DNA from: Methanocorpusculum parvum
GTDB lineage: Archaea > Halobacteriota > Methanomicrobia > Methanomicrobiales > Methanocorpusculaceae
NCBI GenBank assembly: GCA_002287215.1
Contig: LMVO01000001.1
Location: 62,001-126,000, forward strand
Length of the DNA stretch: 64,000 bases
Direction: 5' to 3'
Below the pieces are notes generated by a model. The model was not told where the DNA came from. It searched no databases and saw only the letters and a program-made list of their open reading frames with translations. Shown here one piece after another: positions 1-7,464 of the stretch. Made by a program: the position numbers and the translations under genes. How positions within the stretch are numbered: position 1 is the stretch's first letter; each line of letters starts with the position of its first letter.

Positions 1-1
1 C

Positions 2-481
2 CTTGCCGGACTGGAACGCTCCGATACCGGGTCCGTCAGGTATGCCGAAAAAACGCTGACCCGCCCTGACCCCGGGATCCAGATGATCTTTCAGGATCCG
101 GCAGGTTCGTTCAATCCGGTTTTGACGATCCGGCAGTCGCTTTCAGCTGTTTTGAGCCTTCGCCGTGTTCCAAAATCGGATCATCACGCCGTTCTTCTGG
201 CTGAGTTCGAACGAGCCGGCCTGCAGACCGAGATCTTATCGCGCTATCCTGACCAGATCTCCGGCGGCCAGGCACAGAGGGTCGCGATCGTCCGGGGCAT
301 GCTCGTGCACCCGAGGGTGATGATCCTGGATGAGCCGACCTCGGCGCTGGATGTTTCGGTCCAGGCGCAGATCCTGCACCTGCTGAAAGATATCCAGAAG
401 GAAAACGGTGTCGCCTATGTGTTCATCTCGCACGATCCCTCGGTCGTCGAATTTATGGCGGACCGGGTGATTTGTCTGTAA
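2..481 (+). CDS. ABC transporter ATP-binding protein, 3' part only (oligopeptide/nickel type)
   Basis: The reading frame is open from the left edge, so the true start and the Walker A motif lie outside the window. About 159 residues remain. They show the Q-loop (QMIFQDP), the signature (SGGQAQRVAIVRG), Walker B with D-loop (VMILDEPTSALD) and the H-loop (YVFISHD). The Q-loop followed by AGSFNP is typical of the second ATPase of peptide/nickel (Dpp/Opp/Nik) importers. The protein stops about 20 residues after the H-loop and has no C-terminal oligo_HPY extension, which fits NikE-like subunits better than DppF. The substrate cannot be read from this fragment. Confidence 0.9.
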   Translation, partial: LAGLERSDTGSVRYAEKTLTRPDPGIQMIFQDPAGSFNPVLTIRQSLSAVLSLRRVPKSDHHAVLLAEFERAGLQTEILSRYPDQISGGQAQRVAIVRGMLVHPRVMILDEPTSALDVSVQAQILHLLKDIQKENGVAYVFISHDPSVVEFMADRVICL

Positions 482-543
482 GGTTTTTCCTTCAGATCCT
501 GATGCGCAGTTTGATATTTTTTCCTGCCGATTGTACTACTATC

Positions 544-1272
544 ATGTCAGGGTCCGTCTATCTGCATAAGATCATGCTGAAGGATTTTCTGGACACATCG
601 TATCTTGCTGATCTGCCGGTGGTCCAAAATCTTTTGCGTATGGGCGAGCTGTCGTTCGAGTCGCCGGTGACGTTTTTTGTCGGAGAAAACGGTTCGGGCA
701 AGTCAACGCTTCTGGAAGCTATCGCCATTTCAGCTGGATTCAATGCGGAGGGCGGGTCGAAAAACTTTTCCTTTGTGACACGACCGACCGAGTCAGATCT
801 TCATTCCTACATGACATTATCCCGCCGAGGCCGGGAGAAGGACGGATTTTTTTATCGGGCAGAGAGTTTTTACAATGTGGCATCACAGGTGGATGATCTG
901 GATCTGGATCTTTTAGGGTACGGCGGGAAGTCCCTGCACGATCAGTCGCATGGAGAAAGTCTGCTGGCGCTTGTTCAAAACCGTTTTCGAGGGAACGGCC
1001 TGTATATTCTGGATGAGCCGGAAGCGGCCCTTTCCCCTCTGCGGCAGATGACTTTGCTGCTTGAAATCAAACGGCTGGTCGAAGAGGAGGGTTCCCAGTT
1101 TCTGATTGCGACGCATTCTCCGATTTTGATAACGTATCCGGGTGCTGATATTTTTGAGATCACGCCGGAGGCTATTTTGAAAACGACGTATGAGAAGACC
1201 GCGTCGTATCAGATCACGAAACGCTTTCTGGATGATCCGAGCCGTATGCTCGATGCTCTGTTCGAGGATTGA
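544..1272 (+). CDS. AAA/ABC-type ATPase of COG3910-like type
   Basis: A soluble P-loop ATPase of 242 residues with Walker A GENGSGKST (about 47-55), a short ABC-like signature SHGES (about 135), Walker B LYILDEPEAALS (about 153-164) and a THSP switch motif near 190. The two halves sit close together without a long coiled coil, so it is not an SMC/Rad50 protein. I place the start at ATG 544 because an upstream in-frame start at 472 would overlap the ABC gene and add residues lacking family character. The family has no settled function. Neighbours do not help: an ABC transporter end upstream and a convergent por operon downstream. Confidence 0.8.
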   Translation: MSGSVYLHKIMLKDFLDTSYLADLPVVQNLLRMGELSFESPVTFFVGENGSGKSTLLEAIAISAGFNAEGGSKNFSFVTRPTESDLHSYMTLSRRGREKDGFFYRAESFYNVASQVDDLDLDLLGYGGKSLHDQSHGESLLALVQNRFRGNGLYILDEPEAALSPLRQMTLLLEIKRLVEEEGSQFLIATHSPILITYPGADIFEITPEAILKTTYEKTASYQITKRFLDDPSRMLDALFED

Positions 1273-1294
1273 AAAAAAGAAAAAAAGAAAAAGG

Positions 1295-1549
1295 TCAGTG
1301 TTCTTCTCTGACCATTTTAATACACTTTTTCGGGCATTCGTTGGAACAAATGCCGCAGCCTTTGCAGTAAACGAGATCGATCTCGAGCGTATCAGGGTCG
1401 ATGACCGCGTCCGGGCAGAACATCGCACAGATCCCGCAGTGGTTGCAGGTTTCCCGGTCCACGACCGGGCGGAACGTTCTCCATGTTCCGGTGAGTCCGG
1501 CGGCAGCTTCGTGCGGGACGCTGATCGTCATTTTCGGCATTCTGCTCAT
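1295..1549 (-). CDS. porD: Pyruvate/2-oxoacid:ferredoxin oxidoreductase, delta (ferredoxin) subunit
   Basis: An 84-residue 2[4Fe-4S] protein with two classical clusters, CNHCGICAMFCP and CKGCGICSNECP, the second followed by a basic tail. It would carry electrons from the TPP-bound intermediate in the beta subunit to external ferredoxin. It is the last gene of the minus-strand cluster and its ATG overlaps the end of porC by four bases, which implies translational coupling. Size and motif spacing match separate PorD/VorD subunits of archaeal four-subunit enzymes. Confidence 0.88.
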   Translation of the reverse strand: MSRMPKMTISVPHEAAAGLTGTWRTFRPVVDRETCNHCGICAMFCPDAVIDPDTLEIDLVYCKGCGICSNECPKKCIKMVREEH

Positions 1550-2076
1550 ACGATGACCTCCTCATAAGCGGCTCTCGCAGCTGACGTGTTTCTTGGATCG
1601 GCGAACGTTTCGGTGATTGCTTTTACGCCTGACTCCCGGCTGAAGAGACCGAGTTTTGCGAGAGCGCCGATCACCGGCGTGTTCAGGATCGGACTGCCGG
1701 CAACCACGAGGTTTTCGCGCAGAGCGATCCCGGTAAGATCGGCTTTGTACACATTGAACTCTTTCGGGAACGAGACCTCTTCGTGCGTGTTGATAAAAAT
1801 CGAGCCTCCTTCTTTCAGGCCGTCCAGGACATTTACGGTGTCCATGACGGTCGGATCGAGGATGACGATCATATCGGGTTTGTTGATCTGTGAATAAATT
1901 CTCACCGGCGCATCGTCGATCCTGACGAATGAAACGATAGGAGCCCCGCGGCGTTCTGCGCCGTAGAACGGGCAGGCGGTCGCGAATTTTCCATCTTTTA
2001 CGGCGGCTGAGGCCATCATCCGGGCGGCCGTCACGCCGCCCTGTCCGCCTCTTGAGTGGATACGGATCTCGTACAT
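1546..2076 (-). CDS. porC: Pyruvate/2-oxoacid:ferredoxin oxidoreductase, gamma subunit
   Basis: A 176-residue gamma subunit with the family's N-terminal signature RGGQGG (about residues 9-14), followed by VTAARMMASAA and a central Rossmann-like stretch (DMIVILDPTVMDTVNV). In this enzyme class the subunit packs against alpha/beta and takes part in the CoA-dependent step. It starts directly after porA and overlaps porD by four bases. Length is normal for a separate archaeal gamma chain. The pyruvate assignment rests on the neighbouring beta subunit, since gamma chains alone do not reveal the substrate. Confidence 0.88.
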   Translation of the reverse strand: MYEIRIHSRGGQGGVTAARMMASAAVKDGKFATACPFYGAERRGAPIVSFVRIDDAPVRIYSQINKPDMIVILDPTVMDTVNVLDGLKEGGSIFINTHEEVSFPKEFNVYKADLTGIALRENLVVAGSPILNTPVIGALAKLGLFSRESGVKAITETFADPRNTSAARAAYEEVIV

Positions 2077-3204
2077 TTACTGCTCCTCCTGCGGGATACC
2101 GAACCAGAACTCCGTCTCCATCTTGCGGCTGCGGACGAACTCCGCCATATCCTCATAGGTGACTTCCTGGCCGCCGAGACCGGCGATGACGCTCGCGATC
2201 TTTGCGTCCGGGTATCTTGCCTGGATCTCGCCGGCGATAACGCCGCCGAAGCCAAACGAGTAGTCCCTGTCGATCACGACGAGGTCTTTTCCTTTGATGT
2301 TCATGTCGAGCGGGAAGGGTCTGAACCAGCGGATCCGCATAACGCCGGCTTTGATGCCTTCTTTTCTCAGAAGATCGGCGGCGACCTCTGCCTCTTTGCC
2401 GAGCGTTCCCATTGCGATAATGATAACGTCCGCATCATCGCAGAAGTATTCCTCGACCGGCGCATAGCTTCTGCCGAAGCGTTTTGCAAACTCGGCCTCG
2501 GTCTCTTTGATGACGGTTCGTGATTCACGCATGCATTTTTCCATGTCGAATCTGAACTGGTAGTGGACGTTTGCCGGGCTCATAGCTCCGTAGCCTTTCG
2601 GATCGTTGACGTCGATTTTGTGCGGGAGATCGAGCGGCGGGATGAAGTCTCCCGGTTCGGTCATCTCGAACGGCTGCATGATGTGGGAGAGCAGGAATCC
2701 GTCCATGTTGATCATGACCGGCAGAAGAACGCGGTTGTCTTCTGCGATCCGAAATGCCATCAGGGTCGCGTCGTATGCTTCCTGGACGGTCGAGACGTAG
2801 ACCTGCAGCCAGCCGGTGTCTCTCTGCGAGAGGGCATCTGAGTGTTCAGCCCAGATGTTCCATCCCGGAGCGAGTGTTCTGTTGACCTGTCCCATCACGA
2901 TCGGGAGGCGTGCGCCTGCCGCCCAGTGGAGCATCTCGTGCATGTAGAGAAGACCATGCGAACTTGTCGCGGTGAAAACTCTGACTCCTGTGATGGATGC
3001 GCCGATCGCGGCGGTCATCGCGGAGTGTTCCGACTCGACCGGGATGTAGCGTGCTTTGAGTTCGCCTGCTTCGACGTAGTCGGCGATGCTTTCGATGATC
3101 TCGGTCTGGGGGGTGATGGGGTATGCGGGAACGACGAGCGGTTTTGCCATTTTTACGGCTGCGGCGACGGCTTTGTTGCCGGTGGACATTACAAGTTCGT
3201 TCAT
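2077..3204 (-). CDS. porA: Pyruvate/2-oxoacid:ferredoxin oxidoreductase, alpha subunit
   Basis: A 375-residue alpha subunit. The N-terminal half has the pyrimidine-type TPP domain marks AYPITPQTEI (about 29-38) and VESEHSAM (about 56-63); the C-terminal part has a transketolase-like domain with a GLGGQE motif. It overlaps porB by four bases (ATGA) and abuts porC. The order here is beta-alpha-gamma-delta, whereas many archaeal por operons run gamma-delta-alpha-beta. In a methanogen the enzyme mainly runs toward pyruvate, fixing CO2 onto acetyl-CoA with reduced ferredoxin. Confidence 0.9.
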   Translation of the reverse strand: MNELVMSTGNKAVAAAVKMAKPLVVPAYPITPQTEIIESIADYVEAGELKARYIPVESEHSAMTAAIGASITGVRVFTATSSHGLLYMHEMLHWAAGARLPIVMGQVNRTLAPGWNIWAEHSDALSQRDTGWLQVYVSTVQEAYDATLMAFRIAEDNRVLLPVMINMDGFLLSHIMQPFEMTEPGDFIPPLDLPHKIDVNDPKGYGAMSPANVHYQFRFDMEKCMRESRTVIKETEAEFAKRFGRSYAPVEEYFCDDADVIIIAMGTLGKEAEVAADLLRKEGIKAGVMRIRWFRPFPLDMNIKGKDLVVIDRDYSFGFGGVIAGEIQARYPDAKIASVIAGLGGQEVTYEDMAEFVRSRKMETEFWFGIPQEEQ

Positions 3205-4091
3205 TCTGTTTCCTCCGATTGTGCGGCTTCGAGAGCTATTCTTTTGAGGTTTTTGTCGACGTTTGCCTGGATGACGGCGGCGGTCTTTTCATCGACTTTT
3301 CTGAAGCGTCCCTGGGCTTTGAGGTAGTCGCCTACGGGTGCGGGCCGTTTCATGGCGGCACGCGATGGGGCGCTGACGGTGAATTTGTCGTACTCTTTTT
3401 CCCAGAGGACCCAGATGCCGGATTTGACTGCCATTTTTCCGATCTCGACGGTCTTTTCCGAGGGGATCCTCCAGCCCGGCGGGCAGGGCGCGAGGATATG
3501 GATGAATTTGGGGCCCGGGATCGAGAGGGCTTTTTTGACTTTGTTGTAGATGTCGGCGGGGTAGGAGGAGCAGGCGGTCGCCTGGTAAGGCAGGTTGTGG
3601 GCCTCGACGATCCGGTCAAGATCCTTTTTATTGACGGTTTTTCCGTTCGGCGTGGTGGTGGTGATCGCTCCAAGCGGGGTCGCCCCGGATCTCTGCATGC
3701 CGGTGTTTCCGTATGCTTCGTTGTCGTAGCAGATGTAGAGGAAGTCCTCGCCGCGTTCCAGGGCGCCGGATAGTGCCTGGATACCGATGTCCGCGGTCCC
3801 TCCGTCGCCTGCGTAGACGATGACGTTGGTTTTTTCGCCTTTTGCCCGGAGAGCTTCGCTCATTCCGGATGCACAGGCCGCGGCGGCCGCAAAAGCGATG
3901 TTATAGACGGGCACGGTGTGAAGCATGTAAGGGTAGACCCCCTGGATCACACTGTTGCAGCAGGCAGGGATCACGAGGATCGTGTCTTTGCCGGCAGCCT
4001 TGAGGATATAGCGGAGTGCAAGTAACGAGCCGCATCCAGCACAGGTGGACGGGCACTTTAAGAGCATCTCTTCTTTGGGAATTTCCGTCAT
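3201..4091 (-). CDS. porB: Pyruvate:ferredoxin oxidoreductase, beta (TPP-binding) subunit
   Basis: A 296-residue beta subunit, first gene of the operon. It has the cluster motif CAGCG (about 18-22), a further cysteine pair ACCNS, and the diphosphate-binding TPP motif starting at GDGGTADIG and ending at YDNEAYGNTG. Cys spacing and the YDNEAYGNTG/QRSGATP run are typical of pyruvate rather than 2-oxoglutarate enzymes, but a 2-oxoisovalerate enzyme cannot be fully excluded. A TATA-like box 27 bases upstream suggests a leaderless or near-leaderless mRNA. Confidence 0.9.
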   Translation of the reverse strand: MTEIPKEEMLLKCPSTCAGCGSLLALRYILKAAGKDTILVIPACCNSVIQGVYPYMLHTVPVYNIAFAAAAACASGMSEALRAKGEKTNVIVYAGDGGTADIGIQALSGALERGEDFLYICYDNEAYGNTGMQRSGATPLGAITTTTPNGKTVNKKDLDRIVEAHNLPYQATACSSYPADIYNKVKKALSIPGPKFIHILAPCPPGWRIPSEKTVEIGKMAVKSGIWVLWEKEYDKFTVSAPSRAAMKRPAPVGDYLKAQGRFRKVDEKTAAVIQANVDKNLKRIALEAAQSEETE

Positions 4092-4110
4092 GGGTTCGTA
4101 ATATATTTGT

Positions 4111-4124
4111 CACGATTTATAATG
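4111..4124 (-). promoter_or_regulatory. Putative promoter (TATA box) of the por operon
   Basis: Read on the minus strand the site is TATAAATC at about 4113-4122, centred 27 bases before the porB ATG (4091). Archaeal transcription starts about 25 bases after the box, so the transcript would begin at or next to the start codon. Confidence 0.5.
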
Positions 4125-4138
4125 AGGCTTACGACACG

Positions 4139-4275
4139 ATATCGTCGGGGAGCTGACGATTTCGTGCCGTAAACCGGTGAACAAGACCGAAGGGCTTGTG
4201 AACGAGGTTTACTAATCGAAGCGACGCTTCGATAAGTGAACCTCTGAACAAATCTCGTCAGAGATTTGTGATAGC
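4139..4275. repeat. Cluster of intergenic hairpins between por and the pilin gene
   Basis: Successive inverted repeats are visible: ATCGTC/GACGAT, ACAAG/CTTGT, an outer GAGGTTTACT/AGTGAACCTC enclosing an inner 8-bp stem ATCGAAGC/GCTTCGAT, and ACAAATCTC/GAGATTTGT with a 4-base loop. The stems are joined by short linkers of the type GTGAAC. No gene is visible here. The cluster runs directly into the linker-conserved module at 4281. Confidence 0.7.
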
Positions 4276-4280
4276 GGGTT

Positions 4281-4340
4281 GGACGCTGAAAGTGGACGAC
4301 CTCAGCGGAGCCAGTTTTCAAAGGAAACTGGCGACTGAGG
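4281..4340 (+). repeat. Hairpin-module repeat, copy a
   Basis: The skeleton is GGACG(C)..AAG.GGACGACC, then CTCAGCGGAGC, then an 8-bp hairpin (CCAGTTTT/AAACTGG), then GCGACTGAGG. The same skeleton recurs on the opposite strand at 15043-15096 with a different hairpin sequence. Outer CCTCAG/CTGAGG arms also pair. Confidence 0.7.
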
Positions 4341-4480
4341 CTTCCTTCTTGTTATGATGGTTCCAACCGAATCGGCAGGTATCCATTCCAGAATATTATC
4401 AGCTGTTTGATTGTCAGAGTACGAAATGGGGGGGGAAAATTGTCAACTTTCAAAGTCAGGAGATAAATATGGACTTGAAA

Positions 4481-4569
4481 TAGGACTTACGCGATTGGTT
4501 TATCTCATGTTTTCACACCTGGTCGTACTCTTACTGAATTGGATTGAGATTAACACCGTGTAAGTCCTA
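4481..4569. mobile_element. Complete 89-bp MITE-like element with TAGGACTTAC terminal inverted repeats
   Basis: Perfect 10-bp terminal inverted repeats, TAGGACTTAC at 4481-4490 and GTAAGTCCTA at 4560-4569, with imperfect pairing continuing inward. The interior, read on the minus strand, aligns with the intergenic copies near 14847, 18558 and others: the shared words are CGGTGTT, TCTCAAT.CAATTC, GGTGTG.AAACATGA and AAACCAA. No coding capacity. The rest of 4341-4590 shows only the TATA-poor 3' flank of the pilin gene. Confidence 0.65.
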
Positions 4570-4590
4570 CTTAGAGATACATCATCTAAT

Positions 4591-5454
4591 CTAACTATTT
4601 ATTAATGCTATTTTTAACCAATCTCCTGAATTTGGATCTCGTGAGATTGTCCAACCTGACTCTGTGCTTCCAGCATTTTGACATATGTAAAGGAATCCAC
4701 CATATTCATATAGCGAACCTCTTACTGGATATGGAGGGGATCTCCATGGTTGATCGAATGTAGTAATATCACCCTCGGTAAATATTTTATTTGACATATC
4801 TATTTTCATAAAAATATATTCTAGTGGGCGTGCATCAACATAATTTTGAATCGTTGGTCGTGATGATGCATTTTCAATAGACATGTACTTACCATAATAG
4901 GCAACCCAGTATTCACCATTATCGATATAGACATTTCCATTTCCAAATGGAAGACCTCTAGGGCTGGCAAGTACCTGGTCAAGAAATTCTGCCCATTGCT
5001 TTTTCTGACCATCGATGATAGTGTATCTATCCTCGAACCCGCCTCCTCCGCTCCCCGCCTTCCCGATCCTCTTCTCCGCAATCAGCGTTGAGACCCCCTT
5101 ATCACTCGTATAAACTACCGACACTGTTCCGACCTTCTCCGTCCCTGAATCCCACCTCAGCGTGATCCCGGGACCAAAATCCCGTGTTCCCCCGAATGCT
5201 GCCGTTTTGTCCACGCCGTCAACGAGGATCTTATAGGATCCTGCCGGGAGTTCCGCTCCGTTAAGATGCGTGACCGTAATGATATTTCCCTGACTTCCGA
5301 TCGCTATCCCGAGGATCGGCGCCGGCTCCGCCATGCCAAATCCCATTAGTACAGCTCCGATAATCCCGACAAGGACAACTGTGAGGGCGACGAGAAGTAT
5401 CGTTCCGATAACCGGAGATACGGCGTCTTCCATTCGGGATGCGGGAACGGTCAT
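4591..5454 (-). CDS. Archaeal type IV pilin-like surface protein
   Basis: A 287-residue protein. The N-terminus has the archaeal pilin signature: a short polar leader, then DAVSPVIGTILLVALTVVL and a hydrophobic helix to about residue 38, as in the Pilin_N family. A globular domain follows with a GSGGGG linker near 135. The last about 40 residues (YEYGGFLYICQ.., GW, .W) resemble a small aromatic carbohydrate-binding module, a weak similarity. The 3' half of the gene (4600-5030) is clearly more AT-rich than the 5' half, suggesting a C-terminal segment of different origin. Processing would need a class III prepilin peptidase such as the one at 60734. Confidence 0.8.
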   Translation of the reverse strand: MTVPASRMEDAVSPVIGTILLVALTVVLVGIIGAVLMGFGMAEPAPILGIAIGSQGNIITVTHLNGAELPAGSYKILVDGVDKTAAFGGTRDFGPGITLRWDSGTEKVGTVSVVYTSDKGVSTLIAEKRIGKAGSGGGGFEDRYTIIDGQKKQWAEFLDQVLASPRGLPFGNGNVYIDNGEYWVAYYGKYMSIENASSRPTIQNYVDARPLEYIFMKIDMSNKIFTEGDITTFDQPWRSPPYPVRGSLYEYGGFLYICQNAGSTESGWTISRDPNSGDWLKIALINS

Positions 5455-5592
5455 AATAAAATATACATGAACCCGATAGTATATTAAGCATCCCGGAAGA
5501 AAACCCGGACATATTTCGGGATTTCAGATGAAAACCTCCCAAGGCGCGGTGAGAGAAGTATTATCATCTCCTCTCACGCAAGAATCATTACT

Positions 5593-5808
5593 ATGGATGA
5601 TGTTCCCGATCAGATCGCCACGCTGACGATCTTCTGGGGCAAAGTCACGGTAATGAAACTCCAGTATGAGGTCGCTCTCACCTATCTGGGCAATACGAAC
5701 AACAATGAAGCGGCGTTTCGAATGCTGATCTCAAGCGACCGGCAGCTTCCCGAGTTCCTCATCACACTCTTCCTCTCCTCGAGCGGGGTGAAGGTCCAGT
5801 CAGTATAA
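5593..5808 (+). CDS. Small hypothetical protein upstream of birA
   Basis: A 71-residue protein I do not recognise. It is mildly acidic at the N-terminus, with no cysteines, signal peptide or membrane segment; the centre reads LTYLGNTNNNEAAFRML. It ends seven bases before birA on the same strand, so co-transcription is likely. An internal ATG at codon 21 is an alternative start. Coding status is supported by the clean frame between two genes and by position, not by homology. Confidence 0.5.
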   Translation: MDDVPDQIATLTIFWGKVTVMKLQYEVALTYLGNTNNNEAAFRMLISSDRQLPEFLITLFLSSSGVKVQSV

Positions 5809-5815
5809 TCAGAAA

Positions 5816-6775
5816 ATGACAACAAAATCCCTGGTGCTTGGCATCCTGGAAAAAAATCCCGGCAGCTATGTGTCGGGTGAGCAGATCGCCGCTGAGCTTT
5901 CTCTTTCGAGAACTGCGGTCTGGAAAGCGGTCCGCACCCTGCAGAGTGAAGGCTATTGTATATCAGCCGTCTCCAACAAGGGGTATCTTCTGGAGAATGC
6001 GGATGTTCTTTCAGCTGAAGGCATTCGGTCCAGGCTTCTGCCGAAGTATGGCGACACGGTCGTTATCGTGAAAACATCGACCGAGTCGACGAACATCGAC
6101 GCAAAAGTTCTGGCCGCCGCCGGAGCAAAACACGGAACGGTGATCCTTGCAGAGGAGCAGACCGCCGGCAGAGGCAGATACGGAAAATCCTTTTACTCTC
6201 CCAAAGGCACCGGCATCTATCTGAGCATCATTGCACGGCTCGGCCTTTCCTTTTCGGCCGCGGTCATGATCACGACCGCGGCCGGCGTTGCGGTCTGCAG
6301 ATCGATCGAATCGGTTTCGGATCTTCAGCCGAAGATCAAATGGGTCAATGATATTTTTCTGAACGGAAAAAAGATCTGCGGGATCGGCACCGAGGCCGTC
6401 AGCAGTATCGAATCGGGAATGCTCGAGTCGGTGATCGTCGGGGTCGGGGTGAACTTCAAAACATCCGCGTTCCCTGAGGATCTCAAGGATATCGCGGGCC
6501 CGCTGTTTCCAGATGATTTTCCGCTCACCAGAAATGCGTTCGCCGCGATCCTGATCAATCACCTTTTAGAAATGTTTGACGCTCTTCCTGAGAAAAGCTT
6601 CATGGAGGAGTACCGCTCACGCTCACTCATTCTTGGAAAAGAGATCATGTTCCTTGAAAATAATCTCTGGCACTCTGCAAAGGCGATCGAGATCGATGAT
6701 AAAGGCGGGCTGGTTGTCGAAGCCGACGGAAAAATCAGGACCCTGACCTCGGGTGAGGTCAGTGTTCGCATTTAG
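5816..6775 (+). CDS. birA: Biotin protein ligase with N-terminal HTH domain
   Basis: A 319-residue BirA-type protein. Residues 1-60 form a winged helix (GEQIAAELSLSRTAVWKAVRTLQSEGY); the ligase domain has the ATP/biotin loop GRGRYGKSFYSPKGTGIYLS (about 120-140), KWVNDIF (about 176-182) and a C-terminal SH3-like domain ending in LTSGEVSVRI. It joins biotin to a carboxyl carrier via biotinyl-AMP. The HTH suggests it may also repress transcription as in E. coli. It overlaps the convergent M50 protease gene by four bases. Confidence 0.93.
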   Translation: MTTKSLVLGILEKNPGSYVSGEQIAAELSLSRTAVWKAVRTLQSEGYCISAVSNKGYLLENADVLSAEGIRSRLLPKYGDTVVIVKTSTESTNIDAKVLAAAGAKHGTVILAEEQTAGRGRYGKSFYSPKGTGIYLSIIARLGLSFSAAVMITTAAGVAVCRSIESVSDLQPKIKWVNDIFLNGKKICGIGTEAVSSIESGMLESVIVGVGVNFKTSAFPEDLKDIAGPLFPDDFPLTRNAFAAILINHLLEMFDALPEKSFMEEYRSRSLILGKEIMFLENNLWHSAKAIEIDDKGGLVVEADGKIRTLTSGEVSVRI

Positions 6776-7464
6776 ACAAAGAACTGCAGGATCAGCGTCG
6801 GCATAAGCGCGAGATAGAGCAGGGCAAGCGATACGGCGATAACCACGCCGAAGATGACCGGGTTCCATCTCATGATCTTTTTTCCGTCAAGCGGCCCGAC
6901 CGGCAGCATGTTGAAGAATGCGAGCATCGCATTCACCTGGAAGCCGATCATTCCAAGATAGAACAGGAATCCCGGCAGGGTGAAGAGCACGATTCCCGTT
7001 GAAGGCGACATCATAAATCCGATGATCATGATGATGAGGAACGGGATGATCAGGACAAGATTTGTCAGGGGTCCGGCGATGGAGATGAGCCCGTTTTCTT
7101 TTTTGGTCATTTCGCGCCCGGCCGTGTTGATCATCGTCGCTCCGGGAGCGGCAAATACGATCCCCGTGATCGCCGCGATGACGACCGCGATGATCAGCAT
7201 CTGGGTGCTTTTTCGAAACTCCGCCCAGTAGCCGAACTTCATTGCGGTGAATTTGTGGGCAAGTTCGTGAAGCACGAAGGAGAGACCGACCGCAATCAAA
7301 GCGACGAGGAAGGTTATCAGAAGCGCCTCGACGGTTATTTTCTGGTACTCGGTGATCAGTGCAAATCCGCCGTTGATACCTAACGTGAAGGCAACGCCGA
7401 GGACGAGCCAGGCGATCAGAAGATCTTTTCTTTCAAACGGTGAGATTTTATCAAGGAGACTCAT
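6772..7464 (-). CDS. Membrane metalloprotease, M50 (site-2 protease) family
   Basis: A 230-residue protein with about six hydrophobic segments. The zinc site HELAH is near residues 66-70 and the second family motif, NMLPVGPLDGKK, is near 185-197, its Asp supplying the third zinc ligand. No PDZ or CBS domain is present, so this is the minimal archaeal form. Intramembrane cleavage of a membrane-anchored regulator or leftover signal peptide is the family role; the target is unknown. It is the last gene of the long minus-strand run and begins next to the end of the aconitase X gene. Confidence 0.88.
   Translation of the reverse strand: MSLLDKISPFERKDLLIAWLVLGVAFTLGINGGFALITEYQKITVEALLITFLVALIAVGLSFVLHELAHKFTAMKFGYWAEFRKSTQMLIIAVVIAAITGIVFAAPGATMINTAGREMTKKENGLISIAGPLTNLVLIIPFLIIMIIGFMMSPSTGIVLFTLPGFLFYLGMIGFQVNAMLAFFNMLPVGPLDGKKIMRWNPVIFGVVIAVSLALLYLALMPTLILQFFV

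Noticed and set aside
913..1428. Long minus-strand frame opposite the ATPase gene and across the porD end.
   Set aside because: It is a shadow of two well-supported genes and spans an AAAAAGAAAAAAAG spacer; no family features.
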